This document shows positions 25,118 to 33,455 of a stretch of DNA of 64,000 nucleotides, piece after piece. The position numbers and the translations under genes are program-made. Positions within the stretch are counted from its first letter, which is position 1. Every line of letters begins with the position of its first letter. Source of the DNA: Massilia atriviolacea (GTDB lineage Bacteria; Pseudomonadota; Gammaproteobacteria; Burkholderiales; Burkholderiaceae_D); assembly GCF_003953935.1 (NCBI RefSeq), contig NZ_RXLQ01000007.1, forward strand, positions 286,920 to 350,919, written 5' to 3'. The notes beneath the pieces are model-generated. The model was not told where the DNA came from. It saw nothing but the letters and a program-made list of their open reading frames with translations, and searched no databases.

Positions 25118-27328
25118 TCAGCGGATCTGCTGCTGCACGTTGTCGCGCCGGTCCTGGCGATCCTGGCGCTGCTCGCGCGCGCGTTCGCGCTTGTCGGCCT
25201 CTTCGGCCTGCTTCTGCTGCTGGGCCTGCTGCTTGGCCTGCTGCTGCTGGGCCTGCTGCTGTTGCTGGGCCTGGCGAGCCTGGGCCTGCGCCGCTTCGCG
25301 TTGCTGGGCGTCGCGCTGCTGGGCTTCACGTTGCTGGGCTTCACGCTGCTGGCGCTCGGCCTGCTGGCGGCGTTCGTTATCGGCATCGCGCTGCTGGCGT
25401 TCGGCCTGCTGGCGGCGCGCATTCTCGGCATCCTGCTGTTGCCGCTCGGCCTGCTGGCGGCGCGCGGTCTCGGCCTCGCGCTGCTGACGCTCGGCCTGCT
25501 GCTGGCGGTCGGCCTGCTGCTGGCGCTCGACCTGGCGCAAACGTTCCTGGTCGGCGTCGCGCTGCAGCCGCTCGGCGATCTGGCGGTTGCTGGCGTCGCG
25601 CTGCAGGCGTTCGGCCTGCTGGCGGTTGAGGGCGTCGCGCTGCCCTTGCAGCTGCGCTTCGGCTTCGCGCTGACGCCGCTCGCTGTCGAGGGCGTGCTGG
25701 CGCTGTTCCCTCTCGGCGCCGCGCAGGCGCTCGCCGTCGGCCTGGCGCTGGCGTTCGGCCAGCTCGGCTTCACGCAGGCGTTGCTGGGTTTCGAGGCTGC
25801 GGCGGCCGTCCGTTTCCATCTCGCGCAGGCGGCGTTCGTTGACCTGGTCGCGCTCGCGCCGCTCGATCTCGGCTTCGCGCTGGCGCCGGTCCTTCTCGGC
25901 CAGGCTGCGCTGCGGCTCGTTGGTGGTGAGCACTTGCGGCGGCGTGCGCACGAAGCGCTCGTTGTCGCCTGGGCGGCCGTCGCGCCGGCTGAACGGCTGG
26001 CCGTCGCCGGACGGCACCGTGATCACCCGGCCCGGCCCGTTGCGGTCGGAGCGGCCGTCGCCGTCGCGGTCGAAGCGGTTGCGCCAGTTGCCCTGCGGGC
26101 GCGGCGGCGCGCCGAACGGCGCATTCTGGGTCGTCAGCGGCGTGAGCAGCGGACGCGGCGCGCGCGGCACCACGATCTGGCCGCGCCCGACGAACAGGTT
26201 CAGGCCGACCACGGTCAGGCCGTCGTGCCGGCCCGGACGATAATCGGGACGCGCGTGGCGGTTGTGGTGGCGCAGGTGCTCGGGCGGCAGGTGGTAGCCG
26301 GGCACGTAGGATTCGCCCGGATTGAGCGGATACCAGCCCTGCGCGGGCGCGTTGCGGCGCGTGCCGTTGTCGTTGAAAGCGAGGTTCCAGTTGTTGCCGC
26401 CGACCCAGCCGACCAGCGCCGGCGCCCAGACCGGACGGCCGATATTGCGGCCCGGCGCCCACGACCAGCGCTGCCTGACCAGCACCCAGCGCCCGTAGTG
26501 CGAGGGCGCGTAGCCCCATGGCGCGTTATCGACCCAGGTCCAGCCCCACGGGGCCAGGTAGGTCCAGCGGCCGTCGCGGTAGGGCACCCAGTCGGCCGCC
26601 ACGCTGCGCGGGGTCCACAGGGGGCCGTAATCGCTGTCGTCGCGCCAGACGCCGTGCTGGTCGAGTTCTTCGTAGCCGGTCATTTCGGTGGTGACGTAGC
26701 GGTCCGAGGTGGTGCGCTCGTCGCGCGCATCGCGCTGCAGCGACCAGTCGTCGAAACTGTCGCGTACCGCCAGGGCCGTGCGCACATCGTCGTCATGCAC
26801 GTCGACCCGCTTGCCGGCGCGCACCGCCAGGCTGGAACCGCCGCCGTCGACCTGGGCCGTGCCCTCGAACACCGAGACGTTGGTGGTGTCGCGCACGCGT
26901 TCGGCGTCGATGCGCAGGCGGCCCGGTTCGCGCATGCGCACCACGCCCTGCGGGGTCGAGATGTCGAGCCCGCGCAGCACCTCGGCGTTGCGCACGCGCA
27001 GGCTCAGGCTGCCGTAATGCAGGTGCAGGCGCAGCGTATCGTCATCGAGTTCGACGACGTCGAGCGAGGAGTCGCCGTCGAGCCGCACCGAGGTCGAGCC
27101 GATCCGGATTTCGGTGCGGCCGTTGCGCTGCGTGACGATCTGGTTGCTGGTCGTCACCGGCCAGTTGACCAGCGCCGCCGTGGCTTCCTCGCCCACCTCG
27201 CTGCTGATGTTGACCGGCCCCTGGGCCAGGGCGATACGGCCGACGCGCGCTGGCGTATCGGCCAGCGCCAGGCCCGACAGGGCGGAGAACGCCAGCACCA
27301 TCAGGGTTTTACGGAAAGGAATAATCAT
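25118..27328 (-). CDS. FecR/DUF6600-domain secreted protein with long Q/R/E-rich tail
   Basis: 736 residues from ATG 27328 with GGAG upstream. Signal peptide (LMVLAFSALSGLALA); a FecR-like beta domain about residues 35-190 (ITVQRNGRTEIRIGSTSVRL-type pattern); a DUF6600-type WxxY repeat region about 240-370 (WVPYRDGRWTYLAPWGWTWV, WGYAPSHYGRWV); a linker; then from about residue 470 to the end almost only Q, R, E, A and D (ERQQREAE and ARRQQAERQQ repeats), predicted to be a long charged coiled coil. The exported FecR part suggests envelope signalling or a structural role; the tail makes a long antisense frame look open. Confidence 0.8.
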   Translation of the reverse strand: MIIPFRKTLMVLAFSALSGLALADTPARVGRIALAQGPVNISSEVGEEATAALVNWPVTTSNQIVTQRNGRTEIRIGSTSVRLDGDSSLDVVELDDDTLRLHLHYGSLSLRVRNAEVLRGLDISTPQGVVRMREPGRLRIDAERVRDTTNVSVFEGTAQVDGGGSSLAVRAGKRVDVHDDDVRTALAVRDSFDDWSLQRDARDERTTSDRYVTTEMTGYEELDQHGVWRDDSDYGPLWTPRSVAADWVPYRDGRWTYLAPWGWTWVDNAPWGYAPSHYGRWVLVRQRWSWAPGRNIGRPVWAPALVGWVGGNNWNLAFNDNGTRRNAPAQGWYPLNPGESYVPGYHLPPEHLRHHNRHARPDYRPGRHDGLTVVGLNLFVGRGQIVVPRAPRPLLTPLTTQNAPFGAPPRPQGNWRNRFDRDGDGRSDRNGPGRVITVPSGDGQPFSRRDGRPGDNERFVRTPPQVLTTNEPQRSLAEKDRRQREAEIERRERDQVNERRLREMETDGRRSLETQQRLREAELAERQRQADGERLRGAEREQRQHALDSERRQREAEAQLQGQRDALNRQQAERLQRDASNRQIAERLQRDADQERLRQVERQQQADRQQQAERQQREAETARRQQAERQQQDAENARRQQAERQQRDADNERRQQAERQQREAQQREAQQRDAQQREAAQAQARQAQQQQQAQQQQAKQQAQQQKQAEEADKRERAREQRQDRQDRRDNVQQQIR

Positions 27329-27443
27329 ACAAGCTCCAGGGCGCACGAGGGACGTCGTCCCCCTGTAACGCGCGAACGCGGCGGCGGACGACAGGGGTTA
27401 CAAACAGTTGCACATTCTGCGCTACTGTTACCCGCGAAGCAAC

Positions 27444-28088
27444 TCAGGCGGGATGGCCGCCGCGCTTGACGAAGAACAGGGCGCCGCCGATGCAGGCCAG
27501 CACGGCGCCGAAGAAACGGTTCTGCTTGCGCAGCGCGCCGGCATCGCGGAAATACTGCTGCATGGACGAGGCCAGGAAGGCATAGCCGTGCATGACGATG
27601 GTATCGATGGTCACCATGGTGGCGCCCAGGATCGCCAGCTGCGGCAGCAGCGGCAGGGTGTTCGAAATAAATGTCGGCAGCACCGCGACCATGAAAATGA
27701 TCCCTTTCGGGTTAGTCGCATTGGTCAGGAAGCCGGTCAGGAAGCGCTTTTGCCAGGCCGGATGGGCCGCCACGGGCGCGTCGGCGCGGCCGGCGCCGGC
27801 GACCACCGGTGCGCGCCACTGCTGCACGCCGAGGAAGATCAGGTACAGGGCGCCGAGCGTCTTGACGATGTTAAATGCCAGTTCCGAGGCCAGCAGCAGC
27901 GAGCCGACGCCGGCGCCGGCGATGGCGAACACCAGCAGCAGCCCGCATTGCAGGCCGGCCACGGTGGCGCTGGCCTTGCGCAAGCCGTAGGCCAGGCCGT
28001 GCGACATCGACAGGACCGCGCCCGACCCGGGCGAAATGGCAATCAGCGAGCCGGCGATGACGAAGGCGATCCAGTTGGCGAGCGGCAT
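27444..28088 (-). CDS. LysE/RhtB-family amino-acid exporter
   Basis: 214 residues, about six membrane segments. N-terminus MPLANWIAFVIAGSLIAISPGSGAVLSMSHGLAYGLRKA has the typical LysE ISPGPGA-like motif; the later NPKGIIFMVAVLP is also typical. Inner-membrane efflux of amino acids such as lysine, threonine or homoserine lactone is the usual role. Start taken at 28088; a longer start (28136, MPDTAVPLSSFFPDF) is possible. Its product cannot be assigned a specific substrate. Confidence 0.88.
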   Translation of the reverse strand: MPLANWIAFVIAGSLIAISPGSGAVLSMSHGLAYGLRKASATVAGLQCGLLLVFAIAGAGVGSLLLASELAFNIVKTLGALYLIFLGVQQWRAPVVAGAGRADAPVAAHPAWQKRFLTGFLTNATNPKGIIFMVAVLPTFISNTLPLLPQLAILGATMVTIDTIVMHGYAFLASSMQQYFRDAGALRKQNRFFGAVLACIGGALFFVKRGGHPA

Positions 28089-28184
28089 GGGGAAATCGGG
28101 GAAGAAAGATGAGAGGGGTACGGCGGTGTCAGGCAAGGGGCGGGACCGGCGCGGTCCCGAAGCCAGGCGGAAAACACGCGGCAG

Positions 28185-28227
28185 CTGAAGCGGCGAAGCC
28201 GGTCGGGGACCGACGTCGCCGCTTCAG
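28185..28227 (-). terminator. nested hairpin downstream of the HU gene
   Basis: CTGAAGCGGCGA (28185-28196) pairs with TCGCCGCTTCAG (28216-28227), perfect 12-bp arms, with a smaller GTCGG/CCGAC stem inside. Located 27 bp past the HU stop and before lysE, so it probably ends hup transcription. Confidence 0.55.
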
Positions 28228-28254
28228 GCCGCGCGCAGGGCCTGCGTGCTTCGC

Positions 28255-28539
28255 TTACTTCTTCTTCGGGTTGACCGCAGCCTTCAGGGTCGCGCCAGCC
28301 GAAAACTTAGGCGACTTCGACGCCGCGATCTTGATCGCTTCGCCAGTCGATGGATTGCGGCCCTTGCGCGCAGCGCGCTTGGCAACGGAGAAGGTACCGA
28401 AACCGGTGATCCCTACCGTGTCGCCTTTTTTCAGACGCTCGGTGATGATCTCGATGATCGTGTTCACCGCGCTGTTGGCAGCTGCGCCGGACATTTCTGT
28501 ACGCTTCGCAAATTCCGCAATCAGTTCGCCTTTTTTCAT
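28255..28539 (-). CDS. HU-family DNA-binding protein
   Basis: 94 residues, the usual HU length. MKKGELIAEFAKRTEMSG at the start, then VNTIIEIITERLKKGDTVGITGFGTFSVAKRAARKGRNPSTGEAIKI, which includes the DNA-bending arm with its NP turn. The C-terminus ends in Lys-rich PKKK. Histone-like proteins bend and compact DNA. A good ribosome site (GGGAGGA) precedes the ATG, and the 5' region is AT-rich. Confidence 0.97.
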   Translation of the reverse strand: MKKGELIAEFAKRTEMSGAAANSAVNTIIEIITERLKKGDTVGITGFGTFSVAKRAARKGRNPSTGEAIKIAASKSPKFSAGATLKAAVNPKKK

Positions 28540-28695
28540 AAAAATCCTCCCGTGTTAAAAGAGCGGGAAGATTAGCATAATTATTGCCTAATGTAATAAA
28601 TTCTAAAGTGTACGCACAAAAGTAAGCCCCGCTGTGACTGGATCACGACGAGATCGGGGGCCATTGCGCGCAGCCGCGACGGCGGCGCGCGCGGC

Positions 28696-28908
28696 TTACT
28701 CGGCCAGTGCGGTCTCGGGACGCGCCTGCGGCAGGCGCATGCGCAGGGCCGCGTTGATCAGGGTCTGGTAACCCTTGCCGCTCTGCTCGGAGAGCGAGCG
28801 GAACTGCTGCAACACCTCGTCGTCGAGGTAGATGGTGATGCGGGTCTTGCGCTTGGCCGGACGGCCGGCGGCTGGGGTTGCATTGGAAAAATCGTACTCG
28901 GATTTCAT
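28696..28908 (-). CDS. BrnA-like ribbon-helix-helix antitoxin, no toxin partner seen
   Basis: 70 residues. The core RITIYLDDEVLQQFRSLSEQSGKGYQTLINAALRMRL matches the BrnA/CopG ribbon-helix-helix pattern (beta strand, then GKGYQTLINAAL). BrnA normally neutralises the BrnT RNase and represses its own operon. In the 236 bp upstream I see no BrnT reading frame, so this is an orphan or a relict. A palindrome in that region may be its operator. Confidence 0.8.
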   Translation of the reverse strand: MKSEYDFSNATPAAGRPAKRKTRITIYLDDEVLQQFRSLSEQSGKGYQTLINAALRMRLPQARPETALAE

Positions 28909-29006
28909 GGTTGCCTCGCTTTACATCGTGTGGTTGGCTTGCGTCGCTTGGTATCGATCGTGACAGGCCCGGACTGGCGTGGTGAAGGGCCGGGGCCTTG
29001 TACTGA

Positions 29007-29020
29007 TACGACTATACGTA
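29007..29020 (-). promoter_or_regulatory. candidate operator / -10 for the BrnA-like gene
   Basis: TACGACTATACGTA has TACG/CGTA arms around ACTATA; read on the minus strand its centre is TATAGT, a possible -10, about 100 bp from the start codon. Confidence 0.3.
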
Positions 29021-29144
29021 CATGCCATCGCGACAAGGGGCGGAAAGCGACGAGTTGCAGATTTTGGGGGGTGAAACGCAAAAAGCCGGGCTGGACGGAC
29101 TCGGGTTAAGATGCACGCTTTCGACCAACATTGGAGCAGGACAG

Positions 29145-30092
29145 ATGGCTGCAAGCAGTTTACTGGCATTAATCGACGATATCGCGACCATCCTCGACGA
29201 TGTCGCCGTGATGAGCAAAGTGGCGGCCAAGAAGACCGCCGGCGTGCTCGGCGACGACCTGGCGCTCAATGCCCAGCAGGTGACGGGCGTGAAAGCCGAC
29301 CGCGAACTGCCGGTGGTGTGGGCGGTGGCCAAAGGTTCGTTCGTGAACAAGGCGATCCTGGTGCCGGCCGCGCTGGCCATCAGCGCTTTCTTGCCGCAAG
29401 CCATCACGCCGCTGCTGATGATCGGCGGCGCTTACCTGTGCTTCGAGGGTTTCGAAAAGATCGCCCATAAATACCTGCACAGTCCGGATGAAGATGCGGC
29501 GCACCACGACCAGCTGGTCAAGGCGCTGTCGGACGAATCGGTCGACCTGGTGGCGCTCGAGAAAGAAAAGATCAAGGGCGCGGTGCGCACCGACTTCATT
29601 CTGTCGGCCGAGATCATCGTCATTTCGCTGGGCACGGTGGAGGGAGTCGATTTCGGGCGCCAGGTCGCGGTGCTGACGACGATTGCGATCGTGATGACGG
29701 TCGGCGTGTACGGGCTGGTGGCGGGCATCGTCAAGCTCGACGATGCCGGGCTGTACCTGAGCCAGCGCGCCAGCGCCGCTGCGCGCGGCTTCGGGCGCCT
29801 GCTGCTGGCGGCCGCGCCCAAGCTGATGAAGACCTTGTCGGTGGTCGGCACGGCGGCCATGTTCATGGTCGGCGGCGGGATTCTGGAGCATGGCTTCCCG
29901 GTGCTGCATCATTTTGTCGACGACGCCTCGGCGGCGGCCGGCGCGGTGGCGGGCATCGGACCGGTGCTCAAGGCGATCGTGCCGACCCTGGTCGACGCCA
30001 TCATCGGCGTGATCGCCGGCGCGCTGGTGCTGGGCGTGGTGATGGGCGCCAAGCGCCTGTTCAGAGGCAAGGGCGGCGCCAAGCCGGCGTAA
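29145..30092 (+). CDS. DUF808 family membrane protein
   Basis: 315 residues. [48 protein letters not shown] is the DUF808 opening. Several membrane segments follow ([90 protein letters not shown]). Function unknown; probably inner-membrane. Start at ATG 29145 with GGAGCAGG in front. Confidence 0.88.
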   Translation: MAASSLLALIDDIATILDDVAVMSKVAAKKTAGVLGDDLALNAQQVTGVKADRELPVVWAVAKGSFVNKAILVPAALAISAFLPQAITPLLMIGGAYLCFEGFEKIAHKYLHSPDEDAAHHDQLVKALSDESVDLVALEKEKIKGAVRTDFILSAEIIVISLGTVEGVDFGRQVAVLTTIAIVMTVGVYGLVAGIVKLDDAGLYLSQRASAAARGFGRLLLAAAPKLMKTLSVVGTAAMFMVGGGILEHGFPVLHHFVDDASAAAGAVAGIGPVLKAIVPTLVDAIIGVIAGALVLGVVMGAKRLFRGKGGAKPA

Positions 30093-30103
30093 CGTCTCCT
30101 GAT

Positions 30104-30337
30104 GTCCACCGCGGTGCCTGGCACCGAAGTGGACATTTCCCTCCCCGATGTCCACCCCGGTGCCTGTCCACCCCGGTGCCTGTCCACCCTGGTGCCTGGC
30201 ACCGAAGTGGACAATTTTCCCCTGATGTCCACCCCGGTGCCTGTCACCGAAGTGGACAATTTCCTCCGCTTTCCATCCCGTGTCCACGCTGGCGCCTGCC
30301 GCCGTGTCCACTCTGGTGCCTGGCACCGCAGTGGACA
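30104..30337. repeat. intergenic array of GTCCAC...GTGGAC palindromes
   Basis: Four complete palindromes of about 32-33 bp, TGTCCAC ... GGTGCC-TGGCACCG ... GTGGACA, at 30104-30135, 30181-30213, 30226-30258 and 30305-30337, plus half units at 30149, 30165 and 30281. Each complete unit has an inner GGTGCC/GGCACC stem. It lies between the DUF808 stop and the TonB gene. It is open in several frames but has no gene-like features. Probably a REP/MITE-type element family that has accumulated here. Confidence 0.75.
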
Positions 30338-30538
30338 CGACGCCGTCGGGTCGCCGGCTTCCTTACGCGGAACTGACGAATAAATCCAAACTGTTGTTAT
30401 CAGATCTGCATAGCCGGTTCTGGAATTGACATTGCTTTCTCTTCGTTCCAGTATGGATTAGCAAGTTTTCCACTATTTAGACGGCTGAGTTGATAGGTGT
30501 TTTAAAACAATATTCATAGTTAACCCGAGGGAGCAGGT

Positions 30539-33028
30539 ATGCAGAAACGATTCGCACCGCAGAAGCACGTACTGGCATTATCGATTGCAACGTTGTTTTC
30601 CACCGGCGCCGCCGTGGCGCAGGATGCAGCACCGAATGACACGTCGAATACCGTGGTCGTGACCGGTACCCGGGTCGCCAACCGCACCGCCCTCGACACC
30701 GCCTCCCCGGTCGATATCATCTCGGCCGACTCGCTCAAGAATTCCGGCACCACCGAAATCAACCAGGCCCTGGCCGTGGCCCTGCCCTCGCTGAACTTTC
30801 CGCGCCCGGGCCTGGCCGACGGCACCGATACCATCCGCCCCGCCACCCTGCGCGGCATGGCGCCCGACCAGACCCTGGTGCTGGTGAACTCGAAACGCCG
30901 CCACGCGTCCTCGCTGGTGAACGTGAACGGCACCATCGGGCGCGGCTCGGCCGCCGTCGACCTGAACACGATCCCAACCGCGATCGTCAGGAACATCGAA
31001 GTGCTGCGCGATGGCGCGGCCGCCCAGTACGGCTCGGATGCGATTTCCGGCGTGGTCAACCTGCGCCTGCGCAACAACCGCGACGGCGGCGAGGCGACCG
31101 TCAATTACGGCGCGCGCCTGACCGAATACGATTTCCTGACCGGCGGCGCGCCCGCCAACGCTACCTGGCAGGCGCAGAACTCGCGCAAGCGCACCGACGG
31201 CCAGACCGCCACCGTCAGCCTGTGGAAGGGCCTGGCGCTGGGCGACACCGGCTACCTGACCATCGCCGGCGAATTCAAGGACCAGAAGCACACCGAACGC
31301 AGCGGCTACGACATGCGCCAGCAGTACGCGCTGGTGGGCGGCGCCTTCGACCCGCGCGAAAACACCATCAACCGCTTCAATACCTGGTATGGCGAGCCGG
31401 AAATGAAGCAGTCCACCGTGTTCGCCAACGCCGGCGACACGCTCGGCAACGGCGTCAAGGTGTACGGCTGGGCCAGCTATCAGAAACGCGAGGCCAGCTC
31501 GGCCGGCTTCTTCCGCTGGTCCAACGACCCGCGCAACATCCCGTCGATCTATCCGGACGGCTTCATGCCGATCATTTCGCCCGTGGTCGACGACTTTGCC
31601 GCCACCGGCGGCGCCAGCTGGACCATGGGCGAGTGGGAAATGGACAGCTCGCTCGGCTACGGCAAGAACAAGATGGACTTCACCATCGAGAACACCCTGA
31701 ACCGCTCGATCGGCCCGAGCAGCAAGACCTCCTTCGAGGCCGGCGGCTTCGAATACGACCAGCTGGTATTCAACCTGACCGGGGTGCGCTCGATCGCGCT
31801 GGCCAGCCTGTCGTCGCCGTTGAACGTGGCGGTCGGGGCCGAGGCGCGGCGCGAAGGCTACAGCCTGTTCGCGGGCGAGCCCGATTCCTACCGTTTCGGC
31901 GGCCAGCTGTTGCCCAACGGCCAGCCGACCGCGCCGGGCGCGCAAGTGTTCTCGGGCTTCCGTCCGCAGAACGAATCGGATACGCACCGCACCGCCGTGG
32001 GCGCCTTCGTCGACCTGGAAGCGAACATCACGCCGGAACTGCTGACCTCGATCGCGGTGCGCGCCGAGCGCTATTCGGACTTCGGCAACAGCCTGGCCGG
32101 CAAGCTGGCGGGCCGCTACGATTTCAGCAAGGCCTTCGCGCTGCGCGCCTCGCTGCAGAACGGTTTCCGCGCACCCTCGCCACAACAGCAGAACTTCACC
32201 TCGACGGCGACCAACTTCATCACCGGCGTGCCGTTCGAGATCACCACCTTCCGCCCGACCGATCCGGTCGCGGTGGCGCTCGGCGCCAAGCCGCTCGACG
32301 CCGAAAAATCGGTCAATGCCTCGCTCGGCGCGGTGCTGCGCCTGGGCAGCGCCAACGTGACCATCGACGCCTACCGCATCAAGGTGCGCGACCGCATCGT
32401 GCTGTCCGAAAACCTGACCTCGGCCGACGTGCGCAACTTCCTCACCAGGCAGGGCTTCATCGGCGTGGGCGGCGGGCGCTTCTTCATCAACGGCGTCGAC
32501 ACCACCACCGACGGCGTCGACGTGGTGGTGAACTGGGCGGCCAATGGCGGCGATATCGGCAAGTTCGACTTCACGGTGGCGGGCAACTTCACCAGCACCG
32601 ATGTGACCAGTGTCCCGGCCACGGCGCAGCTGGCGGCGCTGCCGACCCCGACCCCGCTGTTCGACCGCCTGAATGTGCTGTCGCTGGAACAGGGCCAGCC
32701 GAAGAACAAGTTCAACGCCAGCACCAACTGGAAGCTGGGCCAGATGGGCGCCACCCTGCGCGCCACCCGCTACGGCAAGGTCCTGTCGCCGAACGCTTCG
32801 CCGGCGCTGGACGTGACCCTGGGCGCGAAAACCGTGATCGACCTGGAAGGACGCTATGCGCTCACGTCCAAGCTGAACCTGGCGCTCGGTGCGGAGAACC
32901 TGTTCGACAAGTATCCTGAATCGGTCGGCAATGCGCTCAATCCGAGCGGCAATGCGCCGTTCCCGAACTACGCGCCGTTCGGGCGTGGCGGGCGCTACGT
33001 GTACGCGCGCGCCACCTACGCGTTCTGA
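30539..33028 (+). CDS. TonB-dependent outer-membrane receptor
   Basis: 829 residues. Signal peptide with cleavage near GAAVAQ, then the TonB box region (NTVVVTGTRVANRTALDTASPVDII) and plug (ALPSLNFPRPG...LRGMAPDQTLVLVNSKRRH). The barrel runs to the last residues (YVYARATYAF) with the C-terminal Phe required for outer-membrane insertion; the final segment contains the LALGAENLFDKYP motif. The substrate is not evident; no transport partners are adjacent. TTGATA/CATAGT at 30490-30519 is a possible promoter. Confidence 0.93.
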   Translation: MQKRFAPQKHVLALSIATLFSTGAAVAQDAAPNDTSNTVVVTGTRVANRTALDTASPVDIISADSLKNSGTTEINQALAVALPSLNFPRPGLADGTDTIRPATLRGMAPDQTLVLVNSKRRHASSLVNVNGTIGRGSAAVDLNTIPTAIVRNIEVLRDGAAAQYGSDAISGVVNLRLRNNRDGGEATVNYGARLTEYDFLTGGAPANATWQAQNSRKRTDGQTATVSLWKGLALGDTGYLTIAGEFKDQKHTERSGYDMRQQYALVGGAFDPRENTINRFNTWYGEPEMKQSTVFANAGDTLGNGVKVYGWASYQKREASSAGFFRWSNDPRNIPSIYPDGFMPIISPVVDDFAATGGASWTMGEWEMDSSLGYGKNKMDFTIENTLNRSIGPSSKTSFEAGGFEYDQLVFNLTGVRSIALASLSSPLNVAVGAEARREGYSLFAGEPDSYRFGGQLLPNGQPTAPGAQVFSGFRPQNESDTHRTAVGAFVDLEANITPELLTSIAVRAERYSDFGNSLAGKLAGRYDFSKAFALRASLQNGFRAPSPQQQNFTSTATNFITGVPFEITTFRPTDPVAVALGAKPLDAEKSVNASLGAVLRLGSANVTIDAYRIKVRDRIVLSENLTSADVRNFLTRQGFIGVGGGRFFINGVDTTTDGVDVVVNWAANGGDIGKFDFTVAGNFTSTDVTSVPATAQLAALPTPTPLFDRLNVLSLEQGQPKNKFNASTNWKLGQMGATLRATRYGKVLSPNASPALDVTLGAKTVIDLEGRYALTSKLNLALGAENLFDKYPESVGNALNPSGNAPFPNYAPFGRGGRYVYARATYAF

Positions 33029-33041
33029 CATGCGCCTGAGG

Positions 33042-33071
33042 CCCTTATTGCCGCCCGCGCGGCAATAAGGG
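33042..33071. terminator. strong hairpin after the TonB-receptor gene
   Basis: CCCTTATTGCCGC (33042-33054) and GCGGCAATAAGGG (33059-33071) form a perfect 13-bp stem with loop CCGC, 13 bp past the TonB stop. No T run follows, so it may be a bidirectional or factor-dependent terminator. Confidence 0.65.
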
Positions 33072-33383
33072 TGCAAGACCAGGGCCGCGCGCTTCGCCGG
33101 CCCGTCTCTTTCCCTTCCCGCGCTCTCGATCCCGCCCCAATTGCGCCACGCCCATCAGCGCGGGCGCAAAACCCGCTATCATCCCGACTCCCGCAAACCG
33201 GTCGCCCCGCCTGGCAAGCGCCCCTGTTGCCAGACCCGGCGCCAGCGGGGGCCGCGACAGGCGCCGTCGGTCGCCGGGCTGGCGGCGCGCGGGCGTCATG
33301 CGGTCGTCGACGAAGCAGGCCACGGCCGAGGCGACGGCGGCCGAAACAAGGCTGCGCCGGGTTGCGGATGTCCAGGTGTCCAT
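33045..33383 (-). CDS. possible small hypothetical protein
   Basis: 112 codons from ATG 33383, with GAGGACACC just upstream as a ribosome site. The N-terminus (MDTWTSATRRSLVSAAVASA) looks like a membrane or export signal, after which the composition becomes very basic and the stop codon falls inside the hairpin at 33042-33071. This could be a degraded gene whose true C-terminus was lost by frameshift. The rest of the 427-bp gap before 33456 shows nothing else. Confidence 0.3.
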   Translation of the reverse strand: MDTWTSATRRSLVSAAVASAVACFVDDRMTPARRQPGDRRRLSRPPLAPGLATGALARRGDRFAGVGMIAGFAPALMGVAQLGRDRERGKGKRRAGEARGPGLAPLLPRGRQ

Positions 33384-33455
33384 GGTGTCCTCGTGGAATT
33401 TAGTGAACGTGTTGGTGGATACAGGCTCGATGGGTATGAACGGTAAGGAGGTCGG

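Noticed and set aside
25262-27469. Open frame of about 735 codons on the plus strand opposite the FecR-domain gene.
   Set aside because: It is a composition artefact of the CTG/GCG-rich antisense strand; it has no ribosome site, family motif or neighbours on that strand.
30104-30337. The repeat array as a CRISPR.
   Set aside because: Units are palindromic and the sequence between is not spacer-like or of uniform length; no cas gene is present.
33071-33455. A plus-strand ORF in the gap before the epimerase gene.
   Set aside because: Short, Arg/Pro-rich, with no ribosome site; it looks like the shadow of the minus-strand ORF.
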